Shown one piece after another: positions 18,166 through 26,656 of a DNA stretch of 64,000 nucleotides. The notes beneath the pieces were generated by a model. That model ran no database searches, was not told the DNA's origin, and saw only the letters and a program-made list of their open reading frames with translations. This DNA is from Petralouisia muris. Lineage in GTDB: Bacteria; Bacillota; Clostridia; Lachnospirales; Lachnospiraceae. The DNA lies in assembly GCF_004793545.1 (NCBI RefSeq), contig NZ_SRYA01000008.1, forward strand, positions 62,001 through 126,000, written 5' to 3'. The stretch's first letter is position 1; every line of letters starts with the position of its first letter. Made by a program: the position numbers and the translations under genes.

Positions 18166-19380
18166 GTGAAATACGATTTTACATCAATCATAGACCGTCA
18201 TGGCAAAGACGCCATAGCGGTGGACGGCCTTGGCATGAGACCGGGATTTGCGCCCAGCGCGCCGAAGGAGGGGTTTGACGGAATTCCCATGTGGGTGGCG
18301 GACATGAATTTTCCCACTGTTCCCACAATTCCGGAAGCCATTATTGAGCGGGCCAAGCATCCGGCATATGGATATTTTCTGCCTACAGAGGAATACTACG
18401 ATTCCATTATCAAATGGCAGGAAAGCCGCAATGGAGTGACCGGATTGACGAAGGAATGCATCGGATATGAGAACAGGGTGCTGGGAGGCGTAATTTCTGC
18501 GCTAACGGCGTTTGCAGCCCCTGGAGATCCTGTTCTTCTGCACAGCCCCACTTACATCGGATTTACTTCCTGCGTCAGCAACAATGGATTTAAAATTGTC
18601 CACAGCCCGTTAGTCAAAGATGAAAATGGCGTCTGGAGGATGGATTATGAAGACATGGAGAAGAAGATAAAGGCGGAAAATATTCATGTTGCAATCTTCT
18701 GCAGCCCTCATAATCCCTGCGGCCGTGTCTGGGAGCGCCAGGAGCTTGAACGGGCAATGGAGATCTATAAAGAAAATGATTGTATCGTCATTTCCGATGA
18801 GATCTGGTCTGACATTATTCTGGAAGGCCATAAGCATATCCCCACTCAAATGGTCAGTGAAGACGCCAGAAACCGTACCGTAGGAGTATATGCGCCAAGC
18901 AAAACCTTTAACCTGGCCGGCCTGGTGGGAAGCTATCACATTATTTATAACAAGTATCTCAGGGACCGCACGGTTGCCAAGGGCAGCAAGCCCCATTATA
19001 ACGATATGAACGTGCTTTCCATGCATGCCTTAATCGGTGCATACAAACCGGAAGGACATGAGTGGGTGGACGAGCTGTGTCAGGTGATTACCGAAAATGT
19101 CAGCTATGCGTGTGATTATATCAGCAGCCATTTTGAAGGAGTGGAAGTATTCCGGCCGGAAGGGACCTACATGCTGTTTCTGGATTGTACAAAATGGTGT
19201 GAGGCTCACAACAAAACCATTGATGAGCTTGAGCAGGCTGCATGGGATGTGGGCGTGGCATGGCAGGACGGCCGGATGTTCCATGGGCCCTGCTCTGTGC
19301 GCATTAATCTTGCCCTTCCCCTTAGCCGGGTGAAAGAAGCTTTTGAACGTCTGGACAAATATGTATTTAACTGTGAATAA
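18166..19380 (+). CDS. MalY/PatB-family aminotransferase or C-S beta-lyase
   Basis: A fold-type I PLP enzyme of 404 residues. The Schiff-base lysine is K246 in APSKTFNLAGL, with FCSPHNPCGRVW and ISDEIWSD for PLP binding. MalY/PatB members are often cystathionine or cysteine-S-conjugate beta-lyases. I prefer the GTG at 18166, which has GGAAGAGG about 8 nt upstream, over the in-frame GTG at 18157. Probably cotranscribed with ridA (gap 38 nt) and controlled by the divergent YheO-type regulator. The exact substrate is open. Confidence 0.9.
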   Translation: MKYDFTSIIDRHGKDAIAVDGLGMRPGFAPSAPKEGFDGIPMWVADMNFPTVPTIPEAIIERAKHPAYGYFLPTEEYYDSIIKWQESRNGVTGLTKECIGYENRVLGGVISALTAFAAPGDPVLLHSPTYIGFTSCVSNNGFKIVHSPLVKDENGVWRMDYEDMEKKIKAENIHVAIFCSPHNPCGRVWERQELERAMEIYKENDCIVISDEIWSDIILEGHKHIPTQMVSEDARNRTVGVYAPSKTFNLAGLVGSYHIIYNKYLRDRTVAKGSKPHYNDMNVLSMHALIGAYKPEGHEWVDELCQVITENVSYACDYISSHFEGVEVFRPEGTYMLFLDCTKWCEAHNKTIDELEQAAWDVGVAWQDGRMFHGPCSVRINLALPLSRVKEAFERLDKYVFNCE

Positions 19381-19496
19381 CAAGCAATGAAAAATTTCCG
19401 TTTTTTGTCCTCCCCAGTAGAAAAAAACATCTGATTATAGTATAATGTCAGGAAGTAGCCATCATGCAGAGCATATGGCAGTTTCGGAGGTAAAAT

Positions 19497-20795
19497 ATGG
19501 AAGAAAAGTTATTTCATTTAGTGGAAAAAGGAACCAGCGCCGTTATGGTGGTTCAGGAGGCGGCCCGCCAACTGAAAGAGGCGGGATTTGAAGAACTGAG
19601 CTTCAGTACAGGCTGGGGCCTGACTGAGAATGGAAGATATTATGTCAGACATCACGATACCGCGCTGTTTGCATTTACCATAGGAGCCAGGGCGGAATTT
19701 CGGAAAGCAGTCCGTATCGGGGCGGCTCATACGGATTTTCCCTGTCTGAGAATTAAGCCGAATCCAGATATTTCTGCCGGAGGATATGGGCAGGTGAATG
19801 TGGAAGTGTACGGCGGAGCCATTTTAAATACCTGGCTGGACAGACCCTTAAGCATTTCGGGAAGGGTGGCGCTGCAGAGTGAGGATGTGCTGCATCCTGA
19901 GATTCGTTATCTTTCGGTGGAACGGCCTCTGCTCGTTATCCCGAACCTGGCAATTCATATGAACCGGGAAATTAACAAAGGGTTGGAGCTGAATAAACAG
20001 ACGGATATGCTTCCGATTCTGGGACTGATAGATGAGAATCTGAAAGAGCAGAAGATGCTGATGGATTTTCTTGGTAAAGAGCTTCAGGTTGAGCCGGAAA
20101 AGATTCTGGATTATGAGCTGTGGGCTTATTGTGCAGAAAAGCCCAGGTATACAGGGATTCAGGAGGAATTTATTCTTTCTCCAAGATTGGATAATCTTAC
20201 CTCGGTTCAATCGCTGCTTACCGGGCTGATCCGCGGCAAAAGAGAAATCGGCCTGAATGTGGCTGCTTTCTTCGATCATGAAGAAGTGGGAAGCAGAACC
20301 AAACAGGGAGCCGGTTCTCTGATGCTGCTCACTCTTTTGGAAAAAATAAATGCCAGCCTTGGGAAAACAGAGGAACAGATGAGGCAGAGACTCTATGACG
20401 CCTTTTTCCTGTCTGTAGATGTGGCTCACGGCCTGCATCCCAATCAGATGGGGAAAATGGATCTTACCAACAAACCGGTGCTGGGCCGGGGACTCTGCAT
20501 CAAAGAGGCAGGTTCACAATCTTACGCAACAGATTGTGAAGCGGTTGCGGTGATTGAGCAGATCTGCAGAAAATATAAGATTCCTTATCAGAAATTTGTA
20601 AACCGTTCTGACCTTGCAGGAGGAGGAACCCTTGGGTCCATTGCTTCCAGCATTTTGTCGGTTCGCACTGTGGATCTGGGAGTGCCTGTTTTGGCGATGC
20701 ATTCTGCAGTAGAGACCATGGGAGCGGCGGATATGAAAGCGCTGACCAGACTGATGACAGCTTATTATTCGGATTTGGATGAAAGTATGAAGTAA
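19497..20795 (+). CDS. M18-family metalloaminopeptidase
   Basis: A 432-residue cytosolic zinc aminopeptidase of the aspartyl aminopeptidase (M18) family. Metal-site segments are AAHTDFPCLRIKP, FFDHEEVGSRTKQGAGS (acidic pair EE), SVDVAHG and the C-terminal MHSAVET. Length is typical. TTCGGAGG precedes the ATG. The 17-nt gap to the next gene suggests cotranscription. Confidence 0.94.
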   Translation: MEEKLFHLVEKGTSAVMVVQEAARQLKEAGFEELSFSTGWGLTENGRYYVRHHDTALFAFTIGARAEFRKAVRIGAAHTDFPCLRIKPNPDISAGGYGQVNVEVYGGAILNTWLDRPLSISGRVALQSEDVLHPEIRYLSVERPLLVIPNLAIHMNREINKGLELNKQTDMLPILGLIDENLKEQKMLMDFLGKELQVEPEKILDYELWAYCAEKPRYTGIQEEFILSPRLDNLTSVQSLLTGLIRGKREIGLNVAAFFDHEEVGSRTKQGAGSLMLLTLLEKINASLGKTEEQMRQRLYDAFFLSVDVAHGLHPNQMGKMDLTNKPVLGRGLCIKEAGSQSYATDCEAVAVIEQICRKYKIPYQKFVNRSDLAGGGTLGSIASSILSVRTVDLGVPVLAMHSAVETMGAADMKALTRLMTAYYSDLDESMK

Positions 20796-20811
20796 TGGAA
20801 GGAAACGGGAA

Positions 20812-22014
20812 ATGAGATGGATCAGAAGCAGGGCGGCAGGGTTGTGTTTGATGGCGCTGCTTGGCATTTTTGCAAATGCATGTTCCCCGTATAATTTGTG
20901 GGATTTTTTACCGGAAGATACAGAGAACATACAGTCAGAGAGCGTTGAGGATGATAAGAATAAGCAGAAAGCAGAATCTCCCACAGCAGATACCAGACAG
21001 TTGGAAAGAACGCCAAGGGAGCAGATTTCTGTTGGGAAGTATGCCTACGAACATCTGGATGAGCAGGGACAGGTGATTTATGATGAAATGCTTACAGCAA
21101 TTTTGAATCATGAAGAGAAAATCAGGCTTTCCACTACGGATTTGGATTTGATGCGTAAGGCTTATACGGCGGTCTGCGGCGATTACGGCGGCCTCTTCTG
21201 GGTAGAAGGGTATGTATTTACCAGGTATACGAAGGGAGAGGAGTTGGTAAGCCTGGAATTTGCCCCGAAATATACCATGACGGAGGAAGAACGGAAGATT
21301 ACCCAGGATCAGATTGACGAAATTGTGGAGATGTGGCTGAATGGAATTTTCATCAATGATACGGATTATGACAAGGCAAAATATGTGTATGAGCTGCTGG
21401 CCCTGAATACGGAATATGTGCAGGACGCCACGGACAGCCAGAATATTATCAGTGTGTTTATCAAGCAGCAGACTGTATGCCAGGGATATGCCTGTGCAGT
21501 TCAGTATCTTCTGGGACAACTGGGCGTGCAGAGTGTGATTGTCAGCGGTACGGCTTTAGGAGACGCGCATGCATGGAATCTGATTTGTCTGGATGGAGAA
21601 TATTATTACATGGACGCTACCTGGGGGAATAACGGCTACCGGAATCAGGAGGGATTGGAAACATCATTTATTGATTACAATTATATGGCTATGACTACTG
21701 AAGAAATGCTGATGGGCCATGTGCCGGATTCGGAAATTGAATTGCCGGAATGTACGGCGGTAATGAATAATTACTATATCAAAGAGGGAACCTATATTGA
21801 GGAATGGAATCCAGAGCTTATGGGCGCGATTCTTTCGGAAGCCTGGATGCAGGGACGGGTGGTAACCCTGCGGTTTTCCGATGATATTCTCAAAAAGCAG
21901 GCGTTTCGGTATTTTATAGAAGAAGGATATATTGCAGATTATTGTGACGGAATTACGGAAGTTAATTATATTGAGGATAATATGTGGAAAGAGATCAGTT
22001 TTTGCTTTAACTGA
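20812..22014 (+). CDS. Lipoprotein with a transglutaminase-like domain
   Basis: The 400-residue protein starts with a lipoprotein signal ending in FANAC (Cys about 24). A linker rich in Asp/Glu/Lys follows. The transglutaminase-like core has the complete triad: C223 in VCQGYA, H253 in DAHAWN and D268 in YYMDATWG. Proteins of this type are surface-exposed in Firmicutes and may act as peptidases or cross-linking enzymes; the target is unknown. Processing would need LspA. A strong terminator follows. Confidence 0.9.
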   Translation: MRWIRSRAAGLCLMALLGIFANACSPYNLWDFLPEDTENIQSESVEDDKNKQKAESPTADTRQLERTPREQISVGKYAYEHLDEQGQVIYDEMLTAILNHEEKIRLSTTDLDLMRKAYTAVCGDYGGLFWVEGYVFTRYTKGEELVSLEFAPKYTMTEEERKITQDQIDEIVEMWLNGIFINDTDYDKAKYVYELLALNTEYVQDATDSQNIISVFIKQQTVCQGYACAVQYLLGQLGVQSVIVSGTALGDAHAWNLICLDGEYYYMDATWGNNGYRNQEGLETSFIDYNYMAMTTEEMLMGHVPDSEIELPECTAVMNNYYIKEGTYIEEWNPELMGAILSEAWMQGRVVTLRFSDDILKKQAFRYFIEEGYIADYCDGITEVNYIEDNMWKEISFCFN

Positions 22015-22027
22015 CAGACTGCAGCGA

Positions 22028-22066
22028 AGCCGCTTTTGTATAAATAATACGAAAGCGGCTGTTTTT
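22028..22066 (+). terminator. Intrinsic terminator after the transglutaminase gene
   Basis: AGCCGCTTT at 22028-22036 pairs with AAAGCGGCT at 22052-22060, extended inward by GTAT/ATAC, and is followed by GTTTTT. Confidence 0.9.
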
Positions 22067-22225
22067 CGTTCTTAACAGTTCCTTAGATATTGAGAGGGAA
22101 AGCCTCGCAGAATGATATTCGTGAAATGAGCTTCAGGAAGGAGCGGCGGGCAGATTTGGAATTTTCAGTGAAATTCTGTAAAAAGGGCTTTTCAAAGGAA
22201 AATATTTATGTTAGTATAAAGTGGT

Positions 22226-22352
22226 ATTAAAAACTATGTGCAATAATAATGATAAAATGAAAAGTTTTTTTAATGTCAAATATAGTCAGAAATTAAAACT
22301 ATGTGAACTGACAGAAGAAAAGTAAAAGGTTCATCTAAATGTCGAATATCGT
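22226..22352 (+). repeat. Degenerate direct repeat upstream of degV
   Basis: Two related blocks recur at a spacing of 65-66 bp. ATTAAAAACTATGTG (22226-22240) recurs as AATTAAAACTATGTG ending at 22305, and AATGTCAAATATAGT (22272-22286) recurs as AATGTCGAATATCGT (22338-22352). The stretch between is poorly conserved. The 367-bp gap 22015-22381 holds this, the terminator before it, and the degV promoter; I see no gene in it. Confidence 0.7.
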
Positions 22353-22381
22353 GGAATAGAATGCTGTATCAGGAGGAAACT

Positions 22382-23221
22382 ATGAGCTATAAAATTGTAA
22401 TAGACAGCTGTGGAGAGTTGACGGAAGAGTTAAAAAATGACAGGCATTTTGAAAGTGTGCCTCTGGAAATTTTTGTGGATGATTACCATATTGTGGATGA
22501 TGAAACCTTTGACCAGGCGGAGTTTTTGAAACAGGTGGCAGCCAGTCCCAATTGTCCCAAATCCACCTGCCCTTCACCGGAACGCTACATGGAAGCCTTT
22601 GACTGCGATGCAAAGCATGTTTATGGAGTGACCCTTTCTTCCCAGCTCAGCGGCTCCTACAACAGTGCAGAGCTGGGAAAGAAGCTCTATTTAGAGGAAA
22701 AAGGTGATAAGAAAATTTATATCTTTGATTCCAAATCTGCCTCTGTGGGAGAAACTTTGGTTGGGATGAAGATTCAGGAATATGAGGAAGCGGGGCTGGC
22801 CTTTGAAGAGGTGATTGAGAAGGTGGAGGCGTTTATTGCAGAGAAGAACACATCTTTTGTCCTGGAGACATTAGAAACCCTCAGGAAAAACGGCAGGTTA
22901 AGCAATATCAAGGCGTTTGTTGCGAATACTTTGAACATTAAACCGGTGATGGCAGGAAGTTCGGAAGGAACGATTTATCAAATCGGGCAGGCAAGGGGGA
23001 TCACAAAAGCGGTGGATAAAATGATTAAAGATATGGTGTCCAAAACCGTGAATTCCAAAGAAAAAATCCTTGCCATTGCCCATTGCAATTGTCCTGAGAG
23101 AGCAAAAGCAGTGGTGGATAAAATAAGGAAAATGGCAGAATTCAAGAAAATCATCGTGGTGGAGACAGCCGGCATCAGCAGCATGTATGCCAGTGACGGC
23201 GGAATTATCATGGTTGTGTAA
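22382..23221 (+). CDS. DegV-family fatty-acid-binding protein
   Basis: A 279-residue DegV protein. The opening IVIDSCGELT, the VTLSSQLSGSYNSA fatty-acid carboxylate motif, IFDSKSASVGE and TLETLRKNGRLS are typical. Members bind a fatty acid, and some (FakB) hand it to the kinase FakA; no fakA is near, so the role stays general. The ATG at 22382 follows CAGGAGG; the longer frame from 22361 lacks support. Confidence 0.93.
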   Translation: MSYKIVIDSCGELTEELKNDRHFESVPLEIFVDDYHIVDDETFDQAEFLKQVAASPNCPKSTCPSPERYMEAFDCDAKHVYGVTLSSQLSGSYNSAELGKKLYLEEKGDKKIYIFDSKSASVGETLVGMKIQEYEEAGLAFEEVIEKVEAFIAEKNTSFVLETLETLRKNGRLSNIKAFVANTLNIKPVMAGSSEGTIYQIGQARGITKAVDKMIKDMVSKTVNSKEKILAIAHCNCPERAKAVVDKIRKMAEFKKIIVVETAGISSMYASDGGIIMVV

Positions 23222-23233
23222 TCCGGAGGAAAG

Positions 23234-23284
23234 AACAGCCTGGGAATTGTGCATTCGGTTGAGGGACAATTCCCAGGCTGTTTT
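23234..23284 (+). terminator. Intrinsic terminator after degV
   Basis: AACAGCCTGGGAATTGT (23234-23250) pairs perfectly with ACAATTCCCAGGCTGTT (23266-23282), loop 15 nt, tail TTTT. Confidence 0.92.
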
Positions 23285-23289
23285 CTAGG

Positions 23290-23406
23290 TATTATTCTTG
23301 TATGTATGCGGCTTTCTCCAGAGCGGAGTGGATTGCGTTCGTTATCTTTTGGAGATATTATTCTTGTATGTATGCGGCTTTCTCCAGAGCGGAGTGGATT
23401 GCGTTC
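23290..23406 (+). repeat. Perfect 51-bp direct repeat duplicating the end of the next gene
   Basis: Positions 23290-23340 and 23356-23406 are identical; the period is 66 bp. The second copy covers the last 16 codons and the stop of the minus-strand gene at 23358-23798. The first copy lies beyond its stop and is a spare tail. Confidence 0.95.
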
Positions 23407-23798
23407 AGCAGGACCATGGAGGTATATTGGTTGTCGTCTCCGTAGGAAATATTTTCCAGAGATTGTTTTTCATAAATCTGCTCGGTAAGGTTATCCAGGG
23501 CAGGCTGCATCAGCGGATACATGGCAGCGGTAGCTTCGTCCAGATTTACCAGAGTGATAGAGTTGATGTGGTTCTCATCCACTACCACCTCCACGTCTAT
23601 GGCGTTGTCATTTAGTTGTATGGAGGAAGTATATACCCCCGCCGTATATTTCATGGTTTCTTCCGTAGCCTTGTCTTTGTCATCCGGCAGGAACATAAAG
23701 ATCAGAAGTAAAATCAACAGAATTCCAAGTACTGCGAAAATCGCTGTGTAGACTACTTCTTTTAAATGCAGAACAACAATCTTTGTTTTTGAACTCAC
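23358..23798 (-). CDS. Membrane-anchored protein with an FMN-binding-like domain
   Basis: A 146-residue protein with one membrane helix (about 15-36), then an outside domain of about 100 residues. The pattern YTAGVYTSSIQL, a VEVVVDENHINSI strand pair and YTSMVLLNAIHSALEKA recalls FMN-binding domains of the RnfG/NqrC kind, but the covalent-FMN motif SGAT is not present. Function unknown. AGGAGGA precedes the start. The 3' end is duplicated directly downstream. Confidence 0.75.
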   Translation of the reverse strand: MSSKTKIVVLHLKEVVYTAIFAVLGILLILLLIFMFLPDDKDKATEETMKYTAGVYTSSIQLNDNAIDVEVVVDENHINSITLVNLDEATAAMYPLMQPALDNLTEQIYEKQSLENISYGDDNQYTSMVLLNAIHSALEKAAYIQE

Positions 23799-23879
23799 AG
23801 GATTCCTCCTTAATTTCTCTTTGAACTACTATATGAGAGAACGAGAGGAAATATTCGTTGGGAAATTTAGAAAATCCTA

Positions 23880-23908
23880 TTGACAAAAAAACTGTTTTGT
23901 AGTATCAT
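23880..23908 (+). promoter_or_regulatory. Promoter of the tRNA-Gly gene
   Basis: TTGACA at 23880-23885 and TATCAT at 23903-23908 are spaced 17 bp and sit 9 bp before the tRNA. Confidence 0.75.
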
Positions 23909-23917
23909 CTATGACAT

Positions 23918-23990
23918 GCGATAGTGGCGTAGTTGGTAACGCGCGACCTTGCCAAGGTCGAGACCGCGGGTTCGAGCCCCGTCTATCGCT
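23918..23990 (+). tRNA. tRNA-Gly (anticodon GCC)
   Basis: The acceptor arms GCGATAG and CTATCGC pair fully and T is the discriminator. The anticodon stem CGACC/GGTCG encloses TTGCCAA, giving anticodon GCC. The T arm GCGGG-TTCGAGC-CCCGT is canonical. CCA is not encoded. Own promoter and terminator, single-gene unit. Confidence 0.97.
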
Positions 23991-24006
23991 TTTAAGTAAA
24001 GTAAGG

Positions 24007-24032
24007 CTTCCAGAGTTTTCTGGAAGTTTTTT
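24007..24032 (+). terminator. Terminator of the tRNA-Gly gene
   Basis: CTTCCAGA (24007-24014) pairs with TCTGGAAG (24019-24026), loop GTTT, followed by six Ts. Confidence 0.92.
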
Positions 24033-24126
24033 ATATTATAAAAACTATTAGGCCTCTTTCCTGCTAATAATGGTTCAGCAGAAGGAAAAGGATTGCATTT
24101 CTATTAGAACAGCCATTAGTTATGCG

Positions 24127-24172
24127 CCAAAAAACCACCCTTGAAACTTTGACGAGTCATAGGGTGGTTTTC
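24127..24172 (-). terminator. Terminator of the Fe-ADH transcript
   Basis: AAACCACCCT (24132-24141) pairs with AGGGTGGTTT (24161-24170). Read on the minus strand the stem ends in TTTTTT, so it terminates the deoR-ADH unit. A shorter T-run on the plus side could make it bidirectional. Confidence 0.85.
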
Positions 24173-24225
24173 TGATTCCGGTCTGCTTCCTTATGCCATA
24201 ATGCGCAATGGGAAGAAAAGAAGAG

Positions 24226-25392
24226 CTAAATTGCTAATTTTAAAATTTCAACAAATTCTTTCACATGTAACGGCACGTAATGCCCAACGGAGGCCGTATC
24301 GTGATTCGTGGCTCTATTTGCCATTTCCTCGAAATGCGTATCGTCTATGCCCATCTCTGTCAGCGTAGTCTTCAGATTCAGCGATTTGAAAAAGGCTTCT
24401 AATTTGTCTGCCAGAATATATGCCATCTCTTGTTCCGTATGGTTATAAGAATCTACGTGGAAGACGCGGCTGGCAAGCTGCGCAAGCTTGTAAGGTTTGG
24501 TTTTTGCCATATACCTGCACCATGCAAGGGATACGACAGCCATGCCTTCTCCGTGGGTAATTCCGTATTGCCCGCTGAGTTCATGTTCGATTCTGTGGGA
24601 GCCCCAGTCTGCGGCGCGCCCTGTGTCGAGAATGCCGTTGTGCGCAATAGACGCCAGCCACTGAATCTCGGCCCGCGCGTTATAATCGGACGGTTCTTTC
24701 ATCAGACGCAGTGAATTCACCAGGACTGCGCAGATTGCGCCTTCAATCATATAGTCGGTGGCGTCCGTATGAGCCGTGTCTGAGAAATATCGCTCCAGCA
24801 AGTGTGAGAGGATATCGGCGCATCCGCAGGAAGTTTGGTATGCCGGAAGGTCCAAGGTGTATTTGGGATTCATGATGGCGAATTTCGGTATAATCATGTC
24901 ATCTTCGAATCCCAGTTTCATCAATCCGTTTGAAATAATAGCGGCATTGGACGTTTCAGAGCCGCTTGCCGGAAGCGTTGTGATTGCGCCGATGGAAACG
25001 GCGCAATGCGGAACTGCCGTTTGGTCAAAGAAATCCCATACATCGCCATCGTAGGGAATTCCAAGGGCGATTGCTTTGGCGGTGTCTACAGAGCTTCCGC
25101 CGCCTGCCGCCAGAATGAAATCCACAGAACGCTTCTTAGAAACAGCGATAAGACTGCGGATTAGTTCAATCTTAGGGTTTGGGACAACGTCGCCGCATTC
25201 CAGAAAATCAATATCCAGGCGGCGGCAGGCGTCTTTAACTGCGTCCCAGATTCCCAGCGTTTTTACAAAATTCCCGCTGTATACAAACATCAGGGAAGTA
25301 ACGTTGTATTCTTTTAATAAATGGTATAGATTGTGTTCTGCGCCGTCTCCAAAAAAGATTCGGGCCGGATTATTATAGTGAAAGTTTAACAT
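24226..25392 (-). CDS. Iron-containing alcohol dehydrogenase
   Basis: A group III alcohol dehydrogenase of 388 residues. The NAD(P) loop is GGGSSVDTAKAIALG. Metal ligands lie in CADILSHLLE (Asp and His), GITHGEGMA (His) and the C-terminal NHDTASVGH (His). Such enzymes reduce small aldehydes. In this locus the class II aldolase would release an aldehyde, so ADH could reduce acetaldehyde or 2-(methylthio)acetaldehyde to the alcohol; that is inference. It follows deoR by 27 nt, with AGGAGG before ATG. Confidence 0.92.
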   Translation of the reverse strand: MLNFHYNNPARIFFGDGAEHNLYHLLKEYNVTSLMFVYSGNFVKTLGIWDAVKDACRRLDIDFLECGDVVPNPKIELIRSLIAVSKKRSVDFILAAGGGSSVDTAKAIALGIPYDGDVWDFFDQTAVPHCAVSIGAITTLPASGSETSNAAIISNGLMKLGFEDDMIIPKFAIMNPKYTLDLPAYQTSCGCADILSHLLERYFSDTAHTDATDYMIEGAICAVLVNSLRLMKEPSDYNARAEIQWLASIAHNGILDTGRAADWGSHRIEHELSGQYGITHGEGMAVVSLAWCRYMAKTKPYKLAQLASRVFHVDSYNHTEQEMAYILADKLEAFFKSLNLKTTLTEMGIDDTHFEEMANRATNHDTASVGHYVPLHVKEFVEILKLAI

Positions 25393-25419
25393 CGTAATGC
25401 CTCCTAAAGTGATAAATTT

Positions 25420-26190
25420 TTAGCAATAACGGATAGGAATGCTGCATTGCTGCAGTTTTTCATTCCATATATCAGGCAGACATTTATCTGTAATGATCAT
25501 GTTGATGCTGTCAAGGCCGGTTATGATGTAATCGGCGGAATCAGAGAATTTGGTATGATCTGCAATCAGATAATGCTCTCGGGATTGGGAAATATAAGCT
25601 TTTCGTACCTGACTTTCGTTCATGTTGTTGTCAAGCAAGCCATGATCTAAGTCAACGACCGGATTGCTGATAAAGCATTTGTCTGCAAGATAGTAAGAGA
25701 TTGCACTGGTAGTCTGATATCCGGAAAACGAATTCGAGCGCTGGCGGAAGGTTCCGCCCAGGGCAATCAATTTGACTTTAGAAAATTGATTGCTGAACAG
25801 ATCAAAGATACGAAGTGAATTCGTAATTATAGTAACGCTTAAATTCCGCTGCACAATCTCTTTTGCAAGCGCCAGGCAGGTAGTGCTGCAGTCAAGGAAA
25901 ATCGTGTCGTTGTTGTGAATGAAATGATCGATTGCGTATGCTGCAAGTTTTTTCTTTTCTTCGGAGAAAAACGTCTCCCGAAGCTGCACTGGCGCTCCTT
26001 TGTCGTCAGCTTCCGGCAGGAAAGCCCCGCCGTGGATTCTCTTTAACTTATTCTGCGCTTCCAGCTCTTTCAAATCTCTTCGGATAGTTTCTTCGCTGCA
26101 ATCCAGCTTTTGGCTCATAGTGGAGATTAGAATGCTTCCATAGGTACGCAATTCCTCCTCTAAGAGTTTGTGACGGTCAATTTTTAACAT
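25420..26190 (-). CDS. DeoR/GlpR-family transcriptional regulator
   Basis: The 256-residue protein has an N-terminal winged helix (about 1-57, with LDCSEETIRRDLKELE) and a DeoR sensor domain that normally binds a sugar phosphate (FLDCSTTCLALAKEI, ALGGTFRQRSNSF). It lies upstream of the ADH gene on the minus strand and faces the antiporter-kinase operon across 466 bp. It is thus the natural local regulator of both arms. Confidence 0.92.
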   Translation of the reverse strand: MLKIDRHKLLEEELRTYGSILISTMSQKLDCSEETIRRDLKELEAQNKLKRIHGGAFLPEADDKGAPVQLRETFFSEEKKKLAAYAIDHFIHNNDTIFLDCSTTCLALAKEIVQRNLSVTIITNSLRIFDLFSNQFSKVKLIALGGTFRQRSNSFSGYQTTSAISYYLADKCFISNPVVDLDHGLLDNNMNESQVRKAYISQSREHYLIADHTKFSDSADYIITGLDSINMIITDKCLPDIWNEKLQQCSIPIRYC

Positions 26191-26253
26191 AGCTTACAAA
26201 TCCTTTCGGCATTATTTATAGAAAAATAAATCAATGATATTGAATGTATTGCT

Positions 26254-26282
26254 ATAATACCAAAAAAAACATCAAAAATCAA
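26254..26282 (-). promoter_or_regulatory. Promoter of the deoR-ADH unit
   Basis: On the minus strand TTGATT (26277-26282) and TATTAT (26254-26259) are spaced 17 bp. The -35 overlaps a TGTTGA element like those of the divergent promoter, which would allow autoregulation. Confidence 0.6.
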
Positions 26283-26350
26283 CATTAAAATGAAAATAAT
26301 TGTGAAAATAACCATAAAAATATAAAAAAATCCAAAAAATTCAAAATAAA

Positions 26351-26397
26351 TCAACAAATAAATGTTGACAAATGTTGGATTGTGTTGTAATGTGTTG
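26351..26397 (+). promoter_or_regulatory. Operator array of four TGTTG boxes over a promoter
   Basis: TGTTG begins at 26363, 26373, 26383 and 26393, exactly 10 bp apart and so on one face of the helix. The first box is the right arm of TCAACA-N6-TGTTGA (26351-26368). TTGACA (26365-26370) and TAATGT (26388-26393), 17 bp apart, form a possible promoter inside the array. The layout fits cooperative binding by the DeoR-type repressor encoded next door. Confidence 0.6.
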
Positions 26398-26656
26398 ATA
26401 TAGCAAAATAACTGAAGGAGGGCAGATGAAATTAAAATGTGATTTTGGGAAACAATAGAAAAATGGCTTTCATATTGAATGTATACTCCAAAACGTACTT
26501 GTTTGCCAAATGATTTGCCGTTCTTTTTGAAACAGCGGGAATTTGCTGGCGAATCATTTGACTTGCAGGTATAAAAACAGACGCAAAGGGAAGGAGAAGA
26601 AAGCGTCAGGTAACAAAAAGGCTGAATGACATGGAAAGGAAGAGGAAAAGGAAGAA
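26398..26656 (+). promoter_or_regulatory. Long structured leader with a possible 10-residue leader peptide
   Basis: A tiny frame at 26426-26458 (MKLKCDFGKQ) has a strong GGAGGG site 5 nt upstream. Further down, CAAATGATTTGCC (26507-26519) pairs with GGCGAATCATTTG (26548-26560) over 13 bp with one G-U. No T-run follows, so it is not a plain terminator. The leader of over 200 nt could act post-transcriptionally; no known riboswitch class is recognised. Confidence 0.4.

Noticed and set aside
22226-22352. Repeat considered as a CRISPR fragment
   Set aside because: Only two degenerate copies with no uniform spacer; no cas genes and no regular repeat array anywhere in the window.
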